Origin: Bradyrhizobium sp. Ai1a-2
GTDB taxonomy: Bacteria; Pseudomonadota; Alphaproteobacteria; Rhizobiales; Xanthobacteraceae
Length of the DNA: 64,000 nucleotides
Assembly: GCF_000426245.1 (NCBI RefSeq)
Contig: NZ_AUEZ01000016.1
Span: 1 to 64,000 of the forward strand
Direction: 5' to 3'
Below are positions 38,243 to 48,346 of this stretch, one piece after another (within the stretch, counting starts at the first letter, position 1; each line of letters opens with the position of its first letter). The notes below the pieces were generated by a model. The model ran no database searches and had not been told where the DNA came from. It worked only from the letters and a program-made list of their open reading frames with translations. Made by a program: the position numbers and the translations under genes.

Positions 38243-38770
38243 ATGGCCCTAAGAGAAATCATCATCCTGCCGGACAAGCAGTTGCGGCTCGTCTCCAAAC
38301 GCGTCGAAAAGATCACGCCGGAGATCCGCAAGCTGGTCGACGACATGTTCGAGACCATGTACGAGGCGCCCGGCATCGGGCTGGCCGCGATCCAGGTCGC
38401 GCAGCCGCTGCGGCTGGTCACCATGGATCTCGCAAAAAAGGACGAGAACGGCGAGACCACGCCGAAGCCGCGCGTCTTCATCAACCCGGAGATCATCTCG
38501 ACGTCGGAGGAGAAGTCGGTCTACGAAGAGGGCTGCCTGTCGATCCCCGAATATTACGAGGAGGTGGAGCGGCCGGCGCGGGTGCGCGTGCGCTTCACCG
38601 ATATCGACGGCAAGGTGCATGAAGAGGACGCCGAGGGCCTCTACGCCACCTGCATCCAGCACGAGATCGACCATTTGAACGGCATCCTGTTCGTGGACTA
38701 TCTGTCGAAGCTGAAACGCGACCGCGTGCTGAAGAAGTTCGCCAAGGCCGCCAAGCGCGCGGCGGAGTAA
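38243..38770 (+). CDS. def: Peptide deformylase
   Basis: Removes the formyl group from nascent polypeptides. The 175-residue sequence has all three motifs: GIGLAA (44-49), EGCLS (96-100, metal-binding Cys) and QHEIDH (139-144, metal-binding His and catalytic Glu). Start ATG 38243 matches the family's MALREI-type N-terminus; an upstream in-frame codon adds 12 residues without support. fmt follows after a family F palindrome, so the two form a loose operon coupling formylation and deformylation. Confidence 0.96.
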   Translation: MALREIIILPDKQLRLVSKRVEKITPEIRKLVDDMFETMYEAPGIGLAAIQVAQPLRLVTMDLAKKDENGETTPKPRVFINPEIISTSEEKSVYEEGCLSIPEYYEEVERPARVRVRFTDIDGKVHEEDAEGLYATCIQHEIDHLNGILFVDYLSKLKRDRVLKKFAKAAKRAAE

Positions 38771-38787
38771 GGCGCCACCATTTCCAC

Positions 38788-38862
38788 CATCATGCCCGGG
38801 CTGGACCCGGGCATCCACGTTCTCTGCAGCCGTGGATGGCCGGGACAAGCCCGGCCATGACG
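38788..38862. repeat. Intergenic palindromic repeat, family F copy 1
   Basis: CATCATGCCCGGGCTGGACC with CGGGCATCCACG, opposed by CGTGGATGGCCGGGACAAGC and CCGGCCATGACG. It lies between def and fmt. A second copy is at 46074-46162. Confidence 0.88.
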
Positions 38863-38895
38863 AGTACTCTACCTGCAGTCGAGGTAATCCGCCCC

Positions 38896-39831
38896 ATGCC
38901 GCTCCGCCTGATCTTCATGGGTACGCCCGATTTCGCCGTGCCGACGCTGCTCGAACTGGCCGGTCACGGCCATGAGATCGCCGCCGTCTATACCCGTGCG
39001 CCCAAGCCGGGCGGGCGGCGCGGCCTGCAATTGCAGCCGACGCCGGTCGAGCAGGAGGCGCGGCGGCTCGGCATTCCCGTGCTGACGCCGAAGACATTGA
39101 AGACGCGAGAGGCGCTGGAAGAATTCCGCGCGCATCAGGCGGATGCGGCCGTCGTGGTTGCCTATGGCATGATCCTTCCGCAGGCGATCCTCGATGCGCC
39201 GAGGCTTGGTTGCTATAATTTGCACGCTTCGCTCCTGCCGCGCTGGCGCGGCGCCGCGCCGATCAACCGCGCCATCATGGCGGGCGATGCCGAGACCGGC
39301 GTGATGGTGATGAAGATGGATATCGGCCTCGACACCGGCGATATCGCGATGGCCGAGCGGATTGCGATCACCGACCGGATGACGGCGGCCGATCTGCACG
39401 ATGCGCTGGCCCCGCTCGGTGCCGACCTGATGGTGCGGGCCATGGCCGCGCTGGACCGCGGCGGTCTGCAACTGACCAGGCAGAGCGAGGACGGCGTCAC
39501 CTACGCCGCCAAGATCGAGAAGGCCGAGGCGCGGATCGACTGGGGCAGGCCCGCGCACGCCGTGCTGCGGCATATTCACGGCCTGTCGCCGTTTCCCGGC
39601 GCCTGGGCCGAATTGTCAGGCGTTGGCGAACCGGTGCGCATCAAAATTCTCCGCTGCGAGCTGGCGAGCGGCTCGGGCGCGCCGGGCACCGTGCTCGACG
39701 ACAACCTCGCGATCGCCTGCGGCGAGGGCGTTATTCGGGTCCTCGAACTGCAGCGCGAAGGCAAGGCGCGGATGAAGTCGGTCGACTTCCTGCGCGGCAC
39801 GCCGCTGAAGGCCGGCGCGCGGTTCATCTAG
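38896..39831 (+). CDS. fmt: Methionyl-tRNA formyltransferase
   Basis: 311 residues. The formyl-transferase domain has [15 protein letters not shown] at the N-terminus, the catalytic [17 protein letters not shown] with Asn and His, and IGLDTGDI with the catalytic Asp. A C-terminal OB-like domain follows. Start ATG 38896 gives [13 protein letters not shown]; an ATG in the upstream palindrome would add 20 residues of repeat-derived sequence. The stop is four bases from the truA start. Confidence 0.96.
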   Translation: MPLRLIFMGTPDFAVPTLLELAGHGHEIAAVYTRAPKPGGRRGLQLQPTPVEQEARRLGIPVLTPKTLKTREALEEFRAHQADAAVVVAYGMILPQAILDAPRLGCYNLHASLLPRWRGAAPINRAIMAGDAETGVMVMKMDIGLDTGDIAMAERIAITDRMTAADLHDALAPLGADLMVRAMAALDRGGLQLTRQSEDGVTYAAKIEKAEARIDWGRPAHAVLRHIHGLSPFPGAWAELSGVGEPVRIKILRCELASGSGAPGTVLDDNLAIACGEGVIRVLELQREGKARMKSVDFLRGTPLKAGARFI

Positions 39832-39835
39832 CGTC

Positions 39836-40573
39836 ATGCCCCGCTACAAGCTCACCATCGAATATGACGGCACGCCGTTCTGCGGCTGGCAGATCCAGGA
39901 CAATGCGCCGACCGTGCAGGGCGCGCTGGAGGCTGCGGTGAAGGCGATGTGTGGCGAGGAGGTTCGCGTCCACGGTTCGGGTCGCACCGATGCCGGCGTG
40001 CATGCGCTCGGACAGGTCGCGCATTGCGATATCGCAAAGCCGTTTCCGCCGGACCGCCTGCGCGATGGCTTGAACGCGCATCTGCGCCCAAATCCGGTCG
40101 CGGTGCTCGCGGCCGAGATCGTGCCTGACGATTTCGAGGCGCGCTTCTCTGCGAAGAAGCGCCATTATCTCTATCGCATCAGGAACACGCGCGCGAACCT
40201 CGCGCTCGACATCGGCCGCGTCTGGCGCGTGCCGCGCCGCCTCGATACGGACGCCATGCATGAAGCCGCGCAGCGCCTGATCGGCAAGCATGATTTCACG
40301 ACCTTCCGCGACACCGAATGCCAGGCCAAATCGCCGGTGAAAACGCTCGACCAGCTTGATGTCGCGCGTAGCGGCGATGCGGTCAGCATCGTCACCTCGG
40401 CGCGTTCATTCCTGCACAGCCAGGTGCGCTCGATGGTCGGCTCGCTGGTCTGGGTCGGCGAAGGCCGCTGGACCGCCGACGATCTCGCCGCGGCGCTAGC
40501 CGCCCGCAACCGCGCCGCCTGCGGCCCGGTGGCGCCGCCGGAGGGGCTGTATCTGGTGCGGGTGGAGTATTAG
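39836..40573 (+). CDS. truA: tRNA pseudouridine(38-40) synthase
   Basis: 245 residues. The catalytic aspartate is Asp52 in [15 protein letters not shown]. Further TruA features are [16 protein letters not shown] at the N-terminus, KRHYLYRI and [12 protein letters not shown]. It modifies the anticodon arm of several tRNAs. It lies four bases after fmt and is almost certainly cotranscribed with it. Confidence 0.96.
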   Translation: MPRYKLTIEYDGTPFCGWQIQDNAPTVQGALEAAVKAMCGEEVRVHGSGRTDAGVHALGQVAHCDIAKPFPPDRLRDGLNAHLRPNPVAVLAAEIVPDDFEARFSAKKRHYLYRIRNTRANLALDIGRVWRVPRRLDTDAMHEAAQRLIGKHDFTTFRDTECQAKSPVKTLDQLDVARSGDAVSIVTSARSFLHSQVRSMVGSLVWVGEGRWTADDLAAALAARNRAACGPVAPPEGLYLVRVEY

Positions 40574-40600
40574 GGCGGCTTTCTCCATCCGCATCTCTTC

Positions 40601-40702
40601 GTCATACCCCGTGCAGGCGGGGTATCCAGTACTCCGAAGCGCCCGCGATTTGACCGAGATGCCGCGGTATACTGGGTCGTCCGCCTTCGCGGACGATGAC
40701 GG
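40601..40702. repeat. Intergenic palindromic repeat, family E copy 5
   Basis: GTCATACCCCGTGCAGGCGG, GGTATCCAGTACTCC, then ATACTGGGTCGTCCGCCTTC and GGACGATGACGG. It lies between the convergent truA and dapE genes. Confidence 0.88.
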
Positions 40703-40739
40703 CGGAGTTGGAGGCGATGGCCGAGGAAAGCCTCAGCGC

Positions 40740-41906
40740 TTAGGCAAAATACCTGTCCAGCACGCCGCGATAGACTTGCGTCAGTTTTTCCAAATCGGCG
40801 ATCGGCGTTCGTTCGTTGATCTGGTGCATGGTCTGGCCGACCAGACCGAACTCGATCACCGGGCAATAGCTTGAAATAAAGCGCGCATCCGACGTGCCGC
40901 CTGAGGTCGAGAGCTCCGGCTTGCGTCCGGTCACCGCTTCGATCGCTGCCACCGCAAGGTCGGTGAACGGGCCGGGCTTGGTCACGAACACGTTCGAGTT
41001 CGACGGCTCCCAGGCGATGCGGGCGCGGATGCGGTTGCCGCAGGCTTTGGTGAGGCGTTCCTCCACCAGCTTGCGCAGGCTCTCCTGGGTGTGGTTGTCG
41101 TTGTAGCGGATGTTGAATTTCGCCCGCGCCTGGCCGGGGATGACGTTGCTCGCGGCATTGCCGACGTCGACGGAGGTGAATTCGAGGTTGGACGCCTGGA
41201 ATTGCGCGCTGCCGTGATCGAGCGGCTCGTCGCTGAGCGCGACGATCAACCGCGATATATCCGGCACCGGATTGGCAGCGCGGTGCGGATAGGCGACATG
41301 GCCCTGCATGCCCTCGACATGGAGCGTGCCGGATTGCGAGCCGCGGCGGCCGACCTTGATGGTATCGCCGAGCACCTCGACATTGGACGGTTCGCCGAGC
41401 ACGCAATGATCGAACTTTTCGCCGCGCTCGGCCGCCCACTTCAACAGCTTGATCGTGCCGTTGATGGAGACGTCTTCCTCGTCGCCCGTGATCAGGAACG
41501 AGATCGACCCTTGACCGTCCTCTCGCGGCTTGCCGCCATTGTCCTTGAGATATTCGAGCACAGCAGCGACGCTGCAGGCGATGCCGCCCTTCATGTCGAC
41601 AGCGCCGCGGCCGTAGAGAAAGCCGTCCTTCACCTCGCCCGAGAACGGGCCATGCGTCCAGGCGGACTCGTCGCCTGGCGGCACCACGTCGGTATGGCCG
41701 GCAAAGGTGATGTGCGGCGCCTGATTGCCGATACGTGCATAGAGATTGTCGATATCGGCGGTGCCGGGCTCGCTGAAGGTGACGCGGTGCACCTCGAAGC
41801 CGGCGGCCTTCAGGATGTTCTCGAGCACGCCGAGCGCGCCGGCGTCGGCAGGCGTGACGGAAGGGCAGCGGACAAGGTCGCGCGTGATGGAGATCGCATC
41901 GGTCAT
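40740..41906 (-). CDS. dapE: Succinyl-diaminopimelate desuccinylase
   Basis: 388-residue M20 zinc peptidase-like enzyme of lysine and peptidoglycan precursor synthesis. Metal ligands are in [10 protein letters not shown] (His71), [10 protein letters not shown] (Asp104) and [17 protein letters not shown] near the C-terminus holds the substrate contacts that distinguish DapE from ArgE. Start ATG 41904-41906 yields [19 protein letters not shown], as in the family; a longer frame upstream belongs to other sequence. It acts in the same pathway as dapD, 1.3 kb away on the same strand. Confidence 0.95.
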   Translation of the reverse strand: MTDAISITRDLVRCPSVTPADAGALGVLENILKAAGFEVHRVTFSEPGTADIDNLYARIGNQAPHITFAGHTDVVPPGDESAWTHGPFSGEVKDGFLYGRGAVDMKGGIACSVAAVLEYLKDNGGKPREDGQGSISFLITGDEEDVSINGTIKLLKWAAERGEKFDHCVLGEPSNVEVLGDTIKVGRRGSQSGTLHVEGMQGHVAYPHRAANPVPDISRLIVALSDEPLDHGSAQFQASNLEFTSVDVGNAASNVIPGQARAKFNIRYNDNHTQESLRKLVEERLTKACGNRIRARIAWEPSNSNVFVTKPGPFTDLAVAAIEAVTGRKPELSTSGGTSDARFISSYCPVIEFGLVGQTMHQINERTPIADLEKLTQVYRGVLDRYFA

Positions 41907-41995
41907 GCCTACCGACTTAACACGCCGTCGCGGCGGCGGGCCAGCCTTGTGCGGCATGATCTCGACTTCGTGTTGCGGCTCTGCGACGCAGCCGA

Positions 41996-43210
41996 TCAGC
42001 CTGCCGTTGCCTTGGTGCGGCCTCGCACGGTAAGCAAACCGGCCAGTGCCATCAGCGCAAAGCCGGCACCCGCGTAGAACGTGCCTTGCGGTCCGGCATT
42101 GTCCCACAATGCGCCCGCGATCACGCTGGCTGCGAGCATCGCGATCCCGCAGAGCAGGTTGAAAAAGCCGTAAGCCGTGCCTCGCAGCTCGGCGGGCGAG
42201 GTATCCGCGACAAGCGCCGCCAACAGCCCTTGCGTGAAGCCCATATGCAGTCCCCACAGCGCGATGCCCAGCGCGACGCCGGCAATGCTGGGCATGAGCG
42301 CGAGCGCAAGATCGGCGAAGATCAAAAGCACGATGCCGAACGCCAACACGGTTGTGCGGTCCATGCGATCGGACACCACGCCTGCCGGATATGCCGCGCC
42401 GGCGTAAACGACATTCATCAGCACCAGCACGGCCGGTGTGAGCGTAACTGGCAGGCCAACATTCTGCGCGCGGAGGATCAGAAACGCCTCGCTGAAGCGA
42501 GCCAGCGTGAACACGCTTGCAATCGTCACCACCCACCAATAGGCCACGCCAAGATTTCTGATTTCGCTGAGGCTGATGGGATTGCGCACCTCGCGCAGCC
42601 CTTTCGCCCGCGCCGGTTCACGCACCGCAAAGGCGATAAGTGCGAACGACAGAAAGCCGGGAATGACAGCAAACCAGAACACGGCCTTGAAATGGTCTGA
42701 AGTCAGCCACATCAGGCCGATGGCGATCAATGGCCCGACGAAGGCGCCAACCGTATCCAGCGACTGCCGCAGGCCAATGCTGGCGCCGCGCAGATGCGCC
42801 GGAGCAATGTCCGCCACCAGCGCGTCGCGCGGAGCGCCACGAATGCCTTTTCCGATCCGGTCGATGAAGCGCGCGGCCATCAGCCAGCCGACTGTCGGCG
42901 CCAGCGGAAAGATCGGCTTGGTCAGCGCTGCAAGGCCATAGCCGAGCGCCGCCAGCCATTTTCGCTTGCCGAGCCAATCGGAAAGCGCGCCGGAAAATAT
43001 CCTGGTGATCGATGCCGTCGCTTCGGCGATGCCTTCAATGACGCCGACCGTCACCATCGAAGTGCCGAGCACCGTCACCAGATAGACCGGCAGCAGTGCA
43101 TGGATCATCTCCGAAGAGACATCCATCAGCATCGAGACGAAACCGAGCGCCCAGATACCCGCCGGAATCTCGCGAAGGGAGCGGGCTGGTCGGGTGCTCG
43201 CCTCAGCCAT
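41996..43210 (-). CDS. MFS transporter
   Basis: 404 residues with about 12 membrane segments. MFS features include the cytoplasmic loop [13 protein letters not shown] after segment 2 and [21 protein letters not shown], plus [12 protein letters not shown] in the second half. The [14 protein letters not shown] loop is shared with a group of uncharacterised bacterial MFS carriers. Substrate not inferable. It sits between dapE and dapD on the same strand, 89 and about 50 bases away, so it could belong to a lysine-pathway transcription unit, but a role there is speculative. Confidence 0.86.
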   Translation of the reverse strand: MAEASTRPARSLREIPAGIWALGFVSMLMDVSSEMIHALLPVYLVTVLGTSMVTVGVIEGIAEATASITRIFSGALSDWLGKRKWLAALGYGLAALTKPIFPLAPTVGWLMAARFIDRIGKGIRGAPRDALVADIAPAHLRGASIGLRQSLDTVGAFVGPLIAIGLMWLTSDHFKAVFWFAVIPGFLSFALIAFAVREPARAKGLREVRNPISLSEIRNLGVAYWWVVTIASVFTLARFSEAFLILRAQNVGLPVTLTPAVLVLMNVVYAGAAYPAGVVSDRMDRTTVLAFGIVLLIFADLALALMPSIAGVALGIALWGLHMGFTQGLLAALVADTSPAELRGTAYGFFNLLCGIAMLAASVIAGALWDNAGPQGTFYAGAGFALMALAGLLTVRGRTKATAG

Positions 43211-43259
43211 GGAGCTGACCTTTCAAGCGATCATGCCCACGAGCAGCCCTACCGGGTCC

Positions 43260-44105
43260 TTAGTCCCGCAGCAATTCGTTGATGCTGGTCTTGGCGCGGG
43301 TGCGCTCGTCGACGCGTTTGACGATGACCGCGCAGGCGGTGGCCGGGCCCGGCTGGCCGTTCTTCATCGGCTTGGGCGGCAGCGTACCGGGCACGACGAC
43401 GGCGTATTCCGGCACTTCGCCGACAAAGGTCTCGCCGGTATCGCGATCGACGATCTTGGTGGATGCGCCCAGGAAGACGCCCATCGACAGCACCGCGCCC
43501 TTGCGCACGATCACGCCTTCGGCGACCTCGCTGCGGGCGCCGATGAAGCAATCGTCCTCGATGATCACCGGCTCGGCCTGCAGCGGCTCCAGCACGCCGC
43601 CGATGCCGACGCCGCCGGAAATATGCACGCGCTTGCCGATCTGCGCGCAGGAGCCGACGGTCGACCAGGTGTCGACCATGGTCGCTTCATCGACATAGGC
43701 GCCGAGATTGACGAACGAAGGCATCAGCACGACGTTGCGGGCGATGAAGGCGGAGCGGCGCACGATCGCGCCCGGCACCGCGCGAAAGCCGGCGTCGCGG
43801 AAACGGTTCTCGCCCCAGCCGTCGAACTTCGACGGCACCTTGTCCCACCACGACGCCTTGCCGGGACCGCCGGGGATCTGCCCCATGTCGTTGAGGCGGA
43901 ACGACAGCAGCACCGCCTTCTTCAGCCATTGGTTGACCGTCCATTTGCCGCTCGTCTCGCGCTCGGCAACGCGCGTCTCGCCCTTGTCGAGCAGTTCGAG
44001 CGCGTAATCCACGGCCTCGCGCACCTCGCCCTTGGTCGAGGTCGAAATGCCGTCGCGATCTTCGAACGCGGCGTTGACGATGGACTCGAGGGCGGACAGC
44101 GACAT
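43260..44105 (-). CDS. dapD: 2,3,4,5-tetrahydropyridine-2,6-dicarboxylate N-succinyltransferase
   Basis: 281 residues. An N-terminal helical domain ([12 protein letters not shown]) precedes a left-handed beta-helix of hexapeptide repeats ([21 protein letters not shown]). The conserved [34 protein letters not shown] stretch (begins [14 protein letters not shown]) follows. This is the diagnostic DapD core. It makes the substrate pool later processed by DapC and DapE; dapE lies downstream on the same strand. Confidence 0.96.
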   Translation of the reverse strand: MSLSALESIVNAAFEDRDGISTSTKGEVREAVDYALELLDKGETRVAERETSGKWTVNQWLKKAVLLSFRLNDMGQIPGGPGKASWWDKVPSKFDGWGENRFRDAGFRAVPGAIVRRSAFIARNVVLMPSFVNLGAYVDEATMVDTWSTVGSCAQIGKRVHISGGVGIGGVLEPLQAEPVIIEDDCFIGARSEVAEGVIVRKGAVLSMGVFLGASTKIVDRDTGETFVGEVPEYAVVVPGTLPPKPMKNGQPGPATACAVIVKRVDERTRAKTSINELLRD

Positions 44106-44196
44106 TGGGCGATTCCTTAAGGCGAGCGGCGGGGAAGGGTATTTGGCACTTTTTCGGGATTCGGCGCGGCGGAGTCAAGGCTAACTCGCTGTCTGT

Positions 44197-44292
44197 CGTC
44201 ACCCGCAGGGCGGGTGACCCAGTAAGCCGCGGCGGCCGTAATTGGTCGAGATGCCGGCGATTACCGGATACCCGCCTTCGCGGGGTATGACG
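44197..44292. repeat. Intergenic palindromic repeat, family E copy 6
   Basis: TCGTCACCCGCAGGGCGGGT and GACCCAGTAAGCC, opposed by ATTACCGGATACCCGCCTTC and GGGGTATGACGG. More diverged than the other copies. It lies between dapD and the HAD phosphatase gene. Confidence 0.78.
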
Positions 44293-44303
44293 GCCTAAGT
44301 TTG

Positions 44304-44984
44304 CTACGCCAGCCTCTGCAAAAACCCCGTCAGATCGTCCGTGACGTGGTCGACATGCGCGGCGTCGCGGCCCTCGAGCTCCCAGTCCTCGCGCACGACG
44401 TCCTGCGTCCCGTCGGGCACCACCAGCACCGTGGTCATGCCGAGCTGGTGCGGCACGATGAGGTTGCGCGACAGGTCTTCGAACATCGCGGCCTTGCCTG
44501 GATCGACGCCGTGCAACGTCAGGAAGCGCTGATAGGTCTGCGGCGCAGGTTTCGGCTCAAGCTCGGCGGCGATGATGTCGAACACCGCCTCGAAATGGTC
44601 GCCGATGCCGAGACGCGCCAGCACCGCGTCGACATGGTTGGTCGAGCCGTTGGTCAGGATCAGCTTGCGGCCGGGCAGCCTTGCGATCGCAGCCCCCATC
44701 GCCGGGTTCGGCTCCAGCGGCGAGTGATCGATCTGGTGGACATAGGCGAGGTAGTCATCGGCGCGCACGCCGTGCTCAGTCATCATGCCGCGCATGGTGG
44801 TGCCGTAGCGCAGATAATAGTCCTTCTGGATGCGGCGGGCTTCTTCCGCCGTGACGTTGAGCCAGTTGCTCACGAACTCGCCGATCCGCGCATCGACCTG
44901 CTGCCACAGATTGACGTGATGCGGATACAGCGTGTTGTCGAGGTCGAACACCCAGGTGTCGATATGGTCGAAGGCGCGGGACAT
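44304..44984 (-). CDS. HAD-superfamily pyrimidine 5'-nucleotidase
   Basis: 226 residues. HAD motif I is WVFDLDNTLYPH (nucleophile Asp in DLDNT), motif II is LTNGS, and motif III/IV includes FEDLSRNL. The DLDNTLYP form and the helical cap match the SDT1/pyrimidine 5'-nucleotidase-like group. The start at 44984 matches the family's MSRAFDHIDTWVFDLDNTL; codons further upstream have no resemblance. It lies on the dap/arg minus-strand run. The physiological substrate is not evident. Confidence 0.88.
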   Translation of the reverse strand: MSRAFDHIDTWVFDLDNTLYPHHVNLWQQVDARIGEFVSNWLNVTAEEARRIQKDYYLRYGTTMRGMMTEHGVRADDYLAYVHQIDHSPLEPNPAMGAAIARLPGRKLILTNGSTNHVDAVLARLGIGDHFEAVFDIIAAELEPKPAPQTYQRFLTLHGVDPGKAAMFEDLSRNLIVPHQLGMTTVLVVPDGTQDVVREDWELEGRDAAHVDHVTDDLTGFLQRLA

Positions 44985-45039
44985 TTTCACCACTCTCTCG
45001 CGTCGTCCCGGGTCAAGCCCGCGACGACGGCTGATGTTA

Positions 45040-46158
45040 TCACGGCATCGCAAAGCGCAGCGTCTTGCCGCCGCTGGTCATGTCGACCGGCGCAAAGCCG
45101 ATCGCGGCAAGACCCCGGGTGGCGCAGTCGCCCTGCTCGGCGATCTCGAACTTGCTCTCGCGGGTGCAGAGCTGGGTCGCGCCGCCCCAGTTCAACGGCT
45201 TGTCCTTCAGGCGAATGGTGCGGTTCTCGGCATCGACGGCTTCGGCGAAGGAGAAGATCTGCTTCGGCTGGCCAGTGACGTCGGGATGCAGGCACTTGCC
45301 GGGATCGATCCGATACCAGCCGCGGCTGGTGACGGCCTTGCCGTCGTCGGTCGCGACCGCCGCCATGATCTTGTGCGGCGTATCGTTGCACCAGGTCAGT
45401 CCGGTCGCGGATGGCTTCTGCACGGCATCGATCATGGTGGTGAAGAAGTTCGGCGATTGCGCGACGTCGCTGGAGAGGCCACGGCTCCTGAGGAATGCCG
45501 CCAGCGCTCCTTGCGTCTTCGGCCCGTCAACGCCGTCGATCGGCGCGGCATCATAGCCGGCGATCACCAGCAAGCGCTGGATGCCGGCAAGCCGTGCCTG
45601 CTCCTCGTCATATTCGGCGCCCTCGGCGAGGTAGGCGACGAGGTTGCCGTCCTCGGATTGGGTCGGTGTAATCTGCGTGAATTGCGCCGCGGTCTGGCCG
45701 CTACGGCACTGGCGGGCGGCGGCGATGACGAAATTGTCCTGCGCGACGCACAGCGTATCGGTGCCGTTTTGCGGGATCGGCGAGGCGCCGTAGACGCCAA
45801 GCGCACGTGCATTCAGGAGCACGCGATCGGCGGAAAGCGCACCCTGCACCACCACGCGGCAGGCTGCGGGGTCGATGCGGAACCAGCCCCGCGTTGCGGT
45901 CGCCGATTTCTCATCGATCCCGATCGCGGCCTCGACCACGTAACTCATGCGGTTGCAGAGTTTCAGATCGGCCAGCGCCGGCTCCGCGGAAGACAGGAAC
46001 GAGAACATCGCGGCCGGCAGCGCCATCAGAAGACTTGTCAGCGCGGCGCGGCGCGGATGCTTTGTCTTAGGCCCGTCATGCCCGGGCTTGCCCAGGGCAT
46101 CCACGCCTTTCTTACCGTCGGCAAACCGGACGCGGATGGCCGGGGCAGGCCCGGCCAT
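45040..46158 (-). CDS. Exported protein with two DUF1036 domains and a peptidoglycan-binding-like segment
   Basis: A signal peptide (RRAALTSLLMALPAAMF, cleaved after ALA) leads to DUF1036 copy 1 (LKLCNRMSYVVEAAIG, GWFRIDPAACRVV). A helical segment (IQRLLVIAGYDAAPIDGVDGPKTQGALAAF) resembles PG-binding type 1. DUF1036 copy 2 follows (LTWCNDTPHKIMAAV, GWYRIDPGKCL). The start is uncertain: sequence upstream of the signal peptide derives from a family F palindrome. ATG 46158 has GGAG five bases before it and lies in the repeat. Alternatives are ATG 46191 overlapping the argB stop and ATG 46026 lacking the basic part of the signal. Likely periplasmic, with an envelope function. Confidence 0.75.
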   Translation of the reverse strand: MAGPAPAIRVRFADGKKGVDALGKPGHDGPKTKHPRRAALTSLLMALPAAMFSFLSSAEPALADLKLCNRMSYVVEAAIGIDEKSATATRGWFRIDPAACRVVVQGALSADRVLLNARALGVYGASPIPQNGTDTLCVAQDNFVIAAARQCRSGQTAAQFTQITPTQSEDGNLVAYLAEGAEYDEEQARLAGIQRLLVIAGYDAAPIDGVDGPKTQGALAAFLRSRGLSSDVAQSPNFFTTMIDAVQKPSATGLTWCNDTPHKIMAAVATDDGKAVTSRGWYRIDPGKCLHPDVTGQPKQIFSFAEAVDAENRTIRLKDKPLNWGGATQLCTRESKFEIAEQGDCATRGLAAIGFAPVDMTSGGKTLRFAMP

Positions 46159-46162
46159 GACG
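46074..46162. repeat. Family F palindrome overlapping the start region of the DUF1036 gene
   Basis: GTCATGCCCGGGCTTGCCCA with GGGCATCCACGCC, opposed by GCGGATGGCCGGGGCAGGCC and CGGCCATGACGG. In frame it is read as about 28 residues upstream of the signal peptide of the minus-strand gene. Confidence 0.85.
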
Positions 46163-46190
46163 GCTCCGGTGTGCGTGGCCGTCCCAGGCA

Positions 46191-47084
46191 TCACTTGTGG
46201 ATCAGCGTGCCGGTCCCCTGATCGGTGAACAACTCGAGCAAGACCGCATGCTGCGTCTTGCCGTCGATGATGACGACGCCCTGCACGCCCTGCTCCAGGG
46301 CATAGATGCAGGTCTCGACCTTCGGGATCATACCGCCGGAAATGGTGCCGTCGGCGATCAATTTGCGCGCGTCCTTCACCGACAGTTCCGGGATCAGCTT
46401 CTTGGACTTGTCGAGCACGCCGGGCACGTCGGTGAGCAGCAGCAGGCGCTTGGCCTTCAAGGCGCCCGCGACCGCGCCGGCAAAGGTGTCGGCATTGATG
46501 TTCAGCGTCTGGCCGTCCTTGGATGTCGCCAGCGGCGCCAGCACCGGGATCAGCTCATAGCCGATGAGCTGGTTGAGCAGCGTCAGGTCGACCTTCTCCG
46601 GCTCGCCGACGAAGCCGAGATCGATCGCCTTCTCGATGTTGGAGCCCGGATCAATCATGGTGCGCGTCGTCTTCGACGCCTTCACCATGTTGCCGTCCTT
46701 GCCGGAGAGACCCACGGCCTTGCCGCCGGCCTCGTTGATGTAGCCGACGAGCTGCTTGTTGACGGAGCCGGCCAGCACCATTTCGACGATCTCAATCGTC
46801 GCTGCATCGGTGATGCGCAGGCCCGCCGCAAACTCCGACTGGATGCCGAGGCGCTTGAGCATGGTCGCGATCTGCGGTCCGCCGCCGTGCACGACCACCG
46901 GATTGATCGCGGTCTGCTCCAGCAGCACGATGTCGCGCGCAAAGGCCTTGGCCGTGTCCTCTGCGCCCATGGCATGGCCGCCATATTTGATGACGATGGT
47001 TTCTTCGTCATACTCCTGCATATGCGGCAGCGCCTCGGACAGGATGCGGGCCTGGTCGAGCGGGCTGATCTGTGTGTCGGTCAT
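46191..47084 (-). CDS. argB: Acetylglutamate kinase
   Basis: 297 residues of the amino-acid kinase fold. [10 protein letters not shown] (residues 31-40), VVHGGGPQI, and [31 protein letters not shown] (region of residues 192-222) are diagnostic. It phosphorylates N-acetylglutamate in arginine synthesis; the long N-terminal helix seen here occurs in arginine-feedback-inhibited forms. The stop overlaps a possible ATG of the next gene (TGATG), suggesting coupling. A divergent-type gap of 125 bases precedes it. Confidence 0.96.
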   Translation of the reverse strand: MTDTQISPLDQARILSEALPHMQEYDEETIVIKYGGHAMGAEDTAKAFARDIVLLEQTAINPVVVHGGGPQIATMLKRLGIQSEFAAGLRITDAATIEIVEMVLAGSVNKQLVGYINEAGGKAVGLSGKDGNMVKASKTTRTMIDPGSNIEKAIDLGFVGEPEKVDLTLLNQLIGYELIPVLAPLATSKDGQTLNINADTFAGAVAGALKAKRLLLLTDVPGVLDKSKKLIPELSVKDARKLIADGTISGGMIPKVETCIYALEQGVQGVVIIDGKTQHAVLLELFTDQGTGTLIHK

Positions 47085-47169
47085 GGAGCGGGTCTCGCTA
47101 TTCCCAGAGAGCGGCGTCGGGCGCGGTTCTATCTGATTGGCGGGCAGCGCGCAAAGCTTGGAAGAATGT

Positions 47170-47206
47170 CGTACCCCGGATTGCGCCGCGCGTCATTCGG
47201 GCTACG
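47170..47206. repeat. Degenerate or half family D palindrome
   Basis: CGTACCCCGGATTGCGCCGC and GTCATTCGGGCTACG resemble one arm of the family D elements at 13590 and 35256, partly decayed. It lies upstream of argB and downstream of the DUF423 gene. Confidence 0.55.
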
Positions 47207-47209
47207 AGG

Positions 47210-47587
47210 TTACGGCTTATCCCGATTCGGCCATATCGCCGCTACCGCCAGCAGCAGCCAGCTCACGATCAACAGCGTTCCGCCGGTCGGCGCGGCCATC
47301 GGAAACAGGCCGTGGCCGGCATATTGGCGCAGGCCGAGATCGGCGGCGAACAATGACGCGGCGATGACGAAGCCGATCGCCGAAACGCTCCCGATCGCGC
47401 GGTTCAGCAGGCCGCGATCAACGAGGGCGATTGCCCCGAGCACGGCGCTCGCATGAAACAGCAGCATCGACGACGCGGATGCCAGCCGCGTCGCATCGGC
47501 GAGATGGGCGGATCCGGCCGCCAGCATCACGCCACAGGCGCCCATGATGCCGGCCAGGACCAGCAGGATTCGATGCAGGCCGCTCAT
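47210..47587 (-). CDS. DUF423 family small membrane protein
   Basis: 125 residues with four hydrophobic segments (LLVLAGIMGACGVMLAAGSAH, ASSMLLFHASAVLGAIALV, GFVIAASLFAADLGL, LLIVSWLLLAVAAIW). The GAxGAHL-like and PTGG features match DUF423/YgdD membrane proteins; function unknown. ATG at 47585-47587 overlaps the engB stop by four bases (ATGA), so it is coupled to that gene. Confidence 0.85.
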   Translation of the reverse strand: MSGLHRILLVLAGIMGACGVMLAAGSAHLADATRLASASSMLLFHASAVLGAIALVDRGLLNRAIGSVSAIGFVIAASLFAADLGLRQYAGHGLFPMAAPTGGTLLIVSWLLLAVAAIWPNRDKP

Positions 47588-48237
47588 CCGCGGCGCTCCT
47601 CGAGCAGGCGCACCATCGCGGCGCGCAGCTCCGGCATGCCGGCGCCGGTGCGCGAGGAGGTTGCCAACACCTCCGGAAAGGCGGCGGGGTGTTTTGCCAG
47701 CGCCGCAATGGTCTCTGCGATGCGGGTCTCGAGTTCGGAGGCCTTCACCTGGTCCGCCTTGGTCAGCACCACCTGGTAGCTGACGGCCGACTTGTCGAGC
47801 GTCTTCAGGACATCGAGATCGACATCCTTGATGCCATGGCGGGCGTCGATCAGGACATAAACCCGCGCCAGGGTGGCGCGGCCCTGCAGGAATTTATGGA
47901 TCAGCGCGGTCCATGACGCGACCTTGGTCTTGGGTGCGGAGGCATAGCCATAGCCGGGCATGTCGACCAAACGGAAGCCCGCTTTCTCCGGGCCTTCGAA
48001 GAAGATCAGTTCCTGGGTGCGTCCCGGCGTGTGCGAGGTGCGCGCCAACGTGCTGCGGCCGGTGAGGGCGTTGATCAGGCTCGATTTGCCGACATTGGAG
48101 CGTCCGGCAAAGGCAACCTCGAGCCCCGCCATCGGCGGCAGCGTCTCGATCGATGGCGCGGCCCAGATGAAGTGCCAGTCGCCGGCGAACAGCTTTCGCC
48201 CCGCTTCGATCAGCTCCGCATCGGTTTCGGCGGTCAT
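47584..48237 (-). CDS. engB: Ribosome-biogenesis GTP-binding protein EngB (YihA/YsxC)
   Basis: 217 residues. Guanine-nucleotide motifs: G1 AGRSNVGKSSLINALTG (45-61), G2 region TSHTPGRTQ, G3 DMPGYG, G4 TKAD. The family assists large-subunit assembly. Start ATG 48235-48237 is consistent. It stands between yidC and argB in the rpmH-rnpA-yidC-engB order common to alphaproteobacteria; a family B palindrome separates it from yidC. Confidence 0.95.
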   Translation of the reverse strand: MTAETDAELIEAGRKLFAGDWHFIWAAPSIETLPPMAGLEVAFAGRSNVGKSSLINALTGRSTLARTSHTPGRTQELIFFEGPEKAGFRLVDMPGYGYASAPKTKVASWTALIHKFLQGRATLARVYVLIDARHGIKDVDLDVLKTLDKSAVSYQVVLTKADQVKASELETRIAETIAALAKHPAAFPEVLATSSRTGAGMPELRAAMVRLLEERRG

Positions 48238-48259
48238 GTGGGAAGATCTCGCTCGCGCC

Positions 48260-48343
48260 CGTCATTGCGAGGAGCGAAGCGACGAAGCAATCCATTGTTC
48301 CGCAAGTGGTGAAATGGATTGCTTCGCTTCGCTCGCAATGACG
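48260..48343. repeat. Intergenic palindromic repeat, family B copy 2
   Basis: CGTCATTGCGAGGAGCGAAG with AAGCAATCCATTG, opposed by ATGGATTGCTTCGCTTCGCT and CGCAATGACG. It ends three bases before the yidC stop codon. Confidence 0.88.
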
Positions 48344-48346
48344 TCG

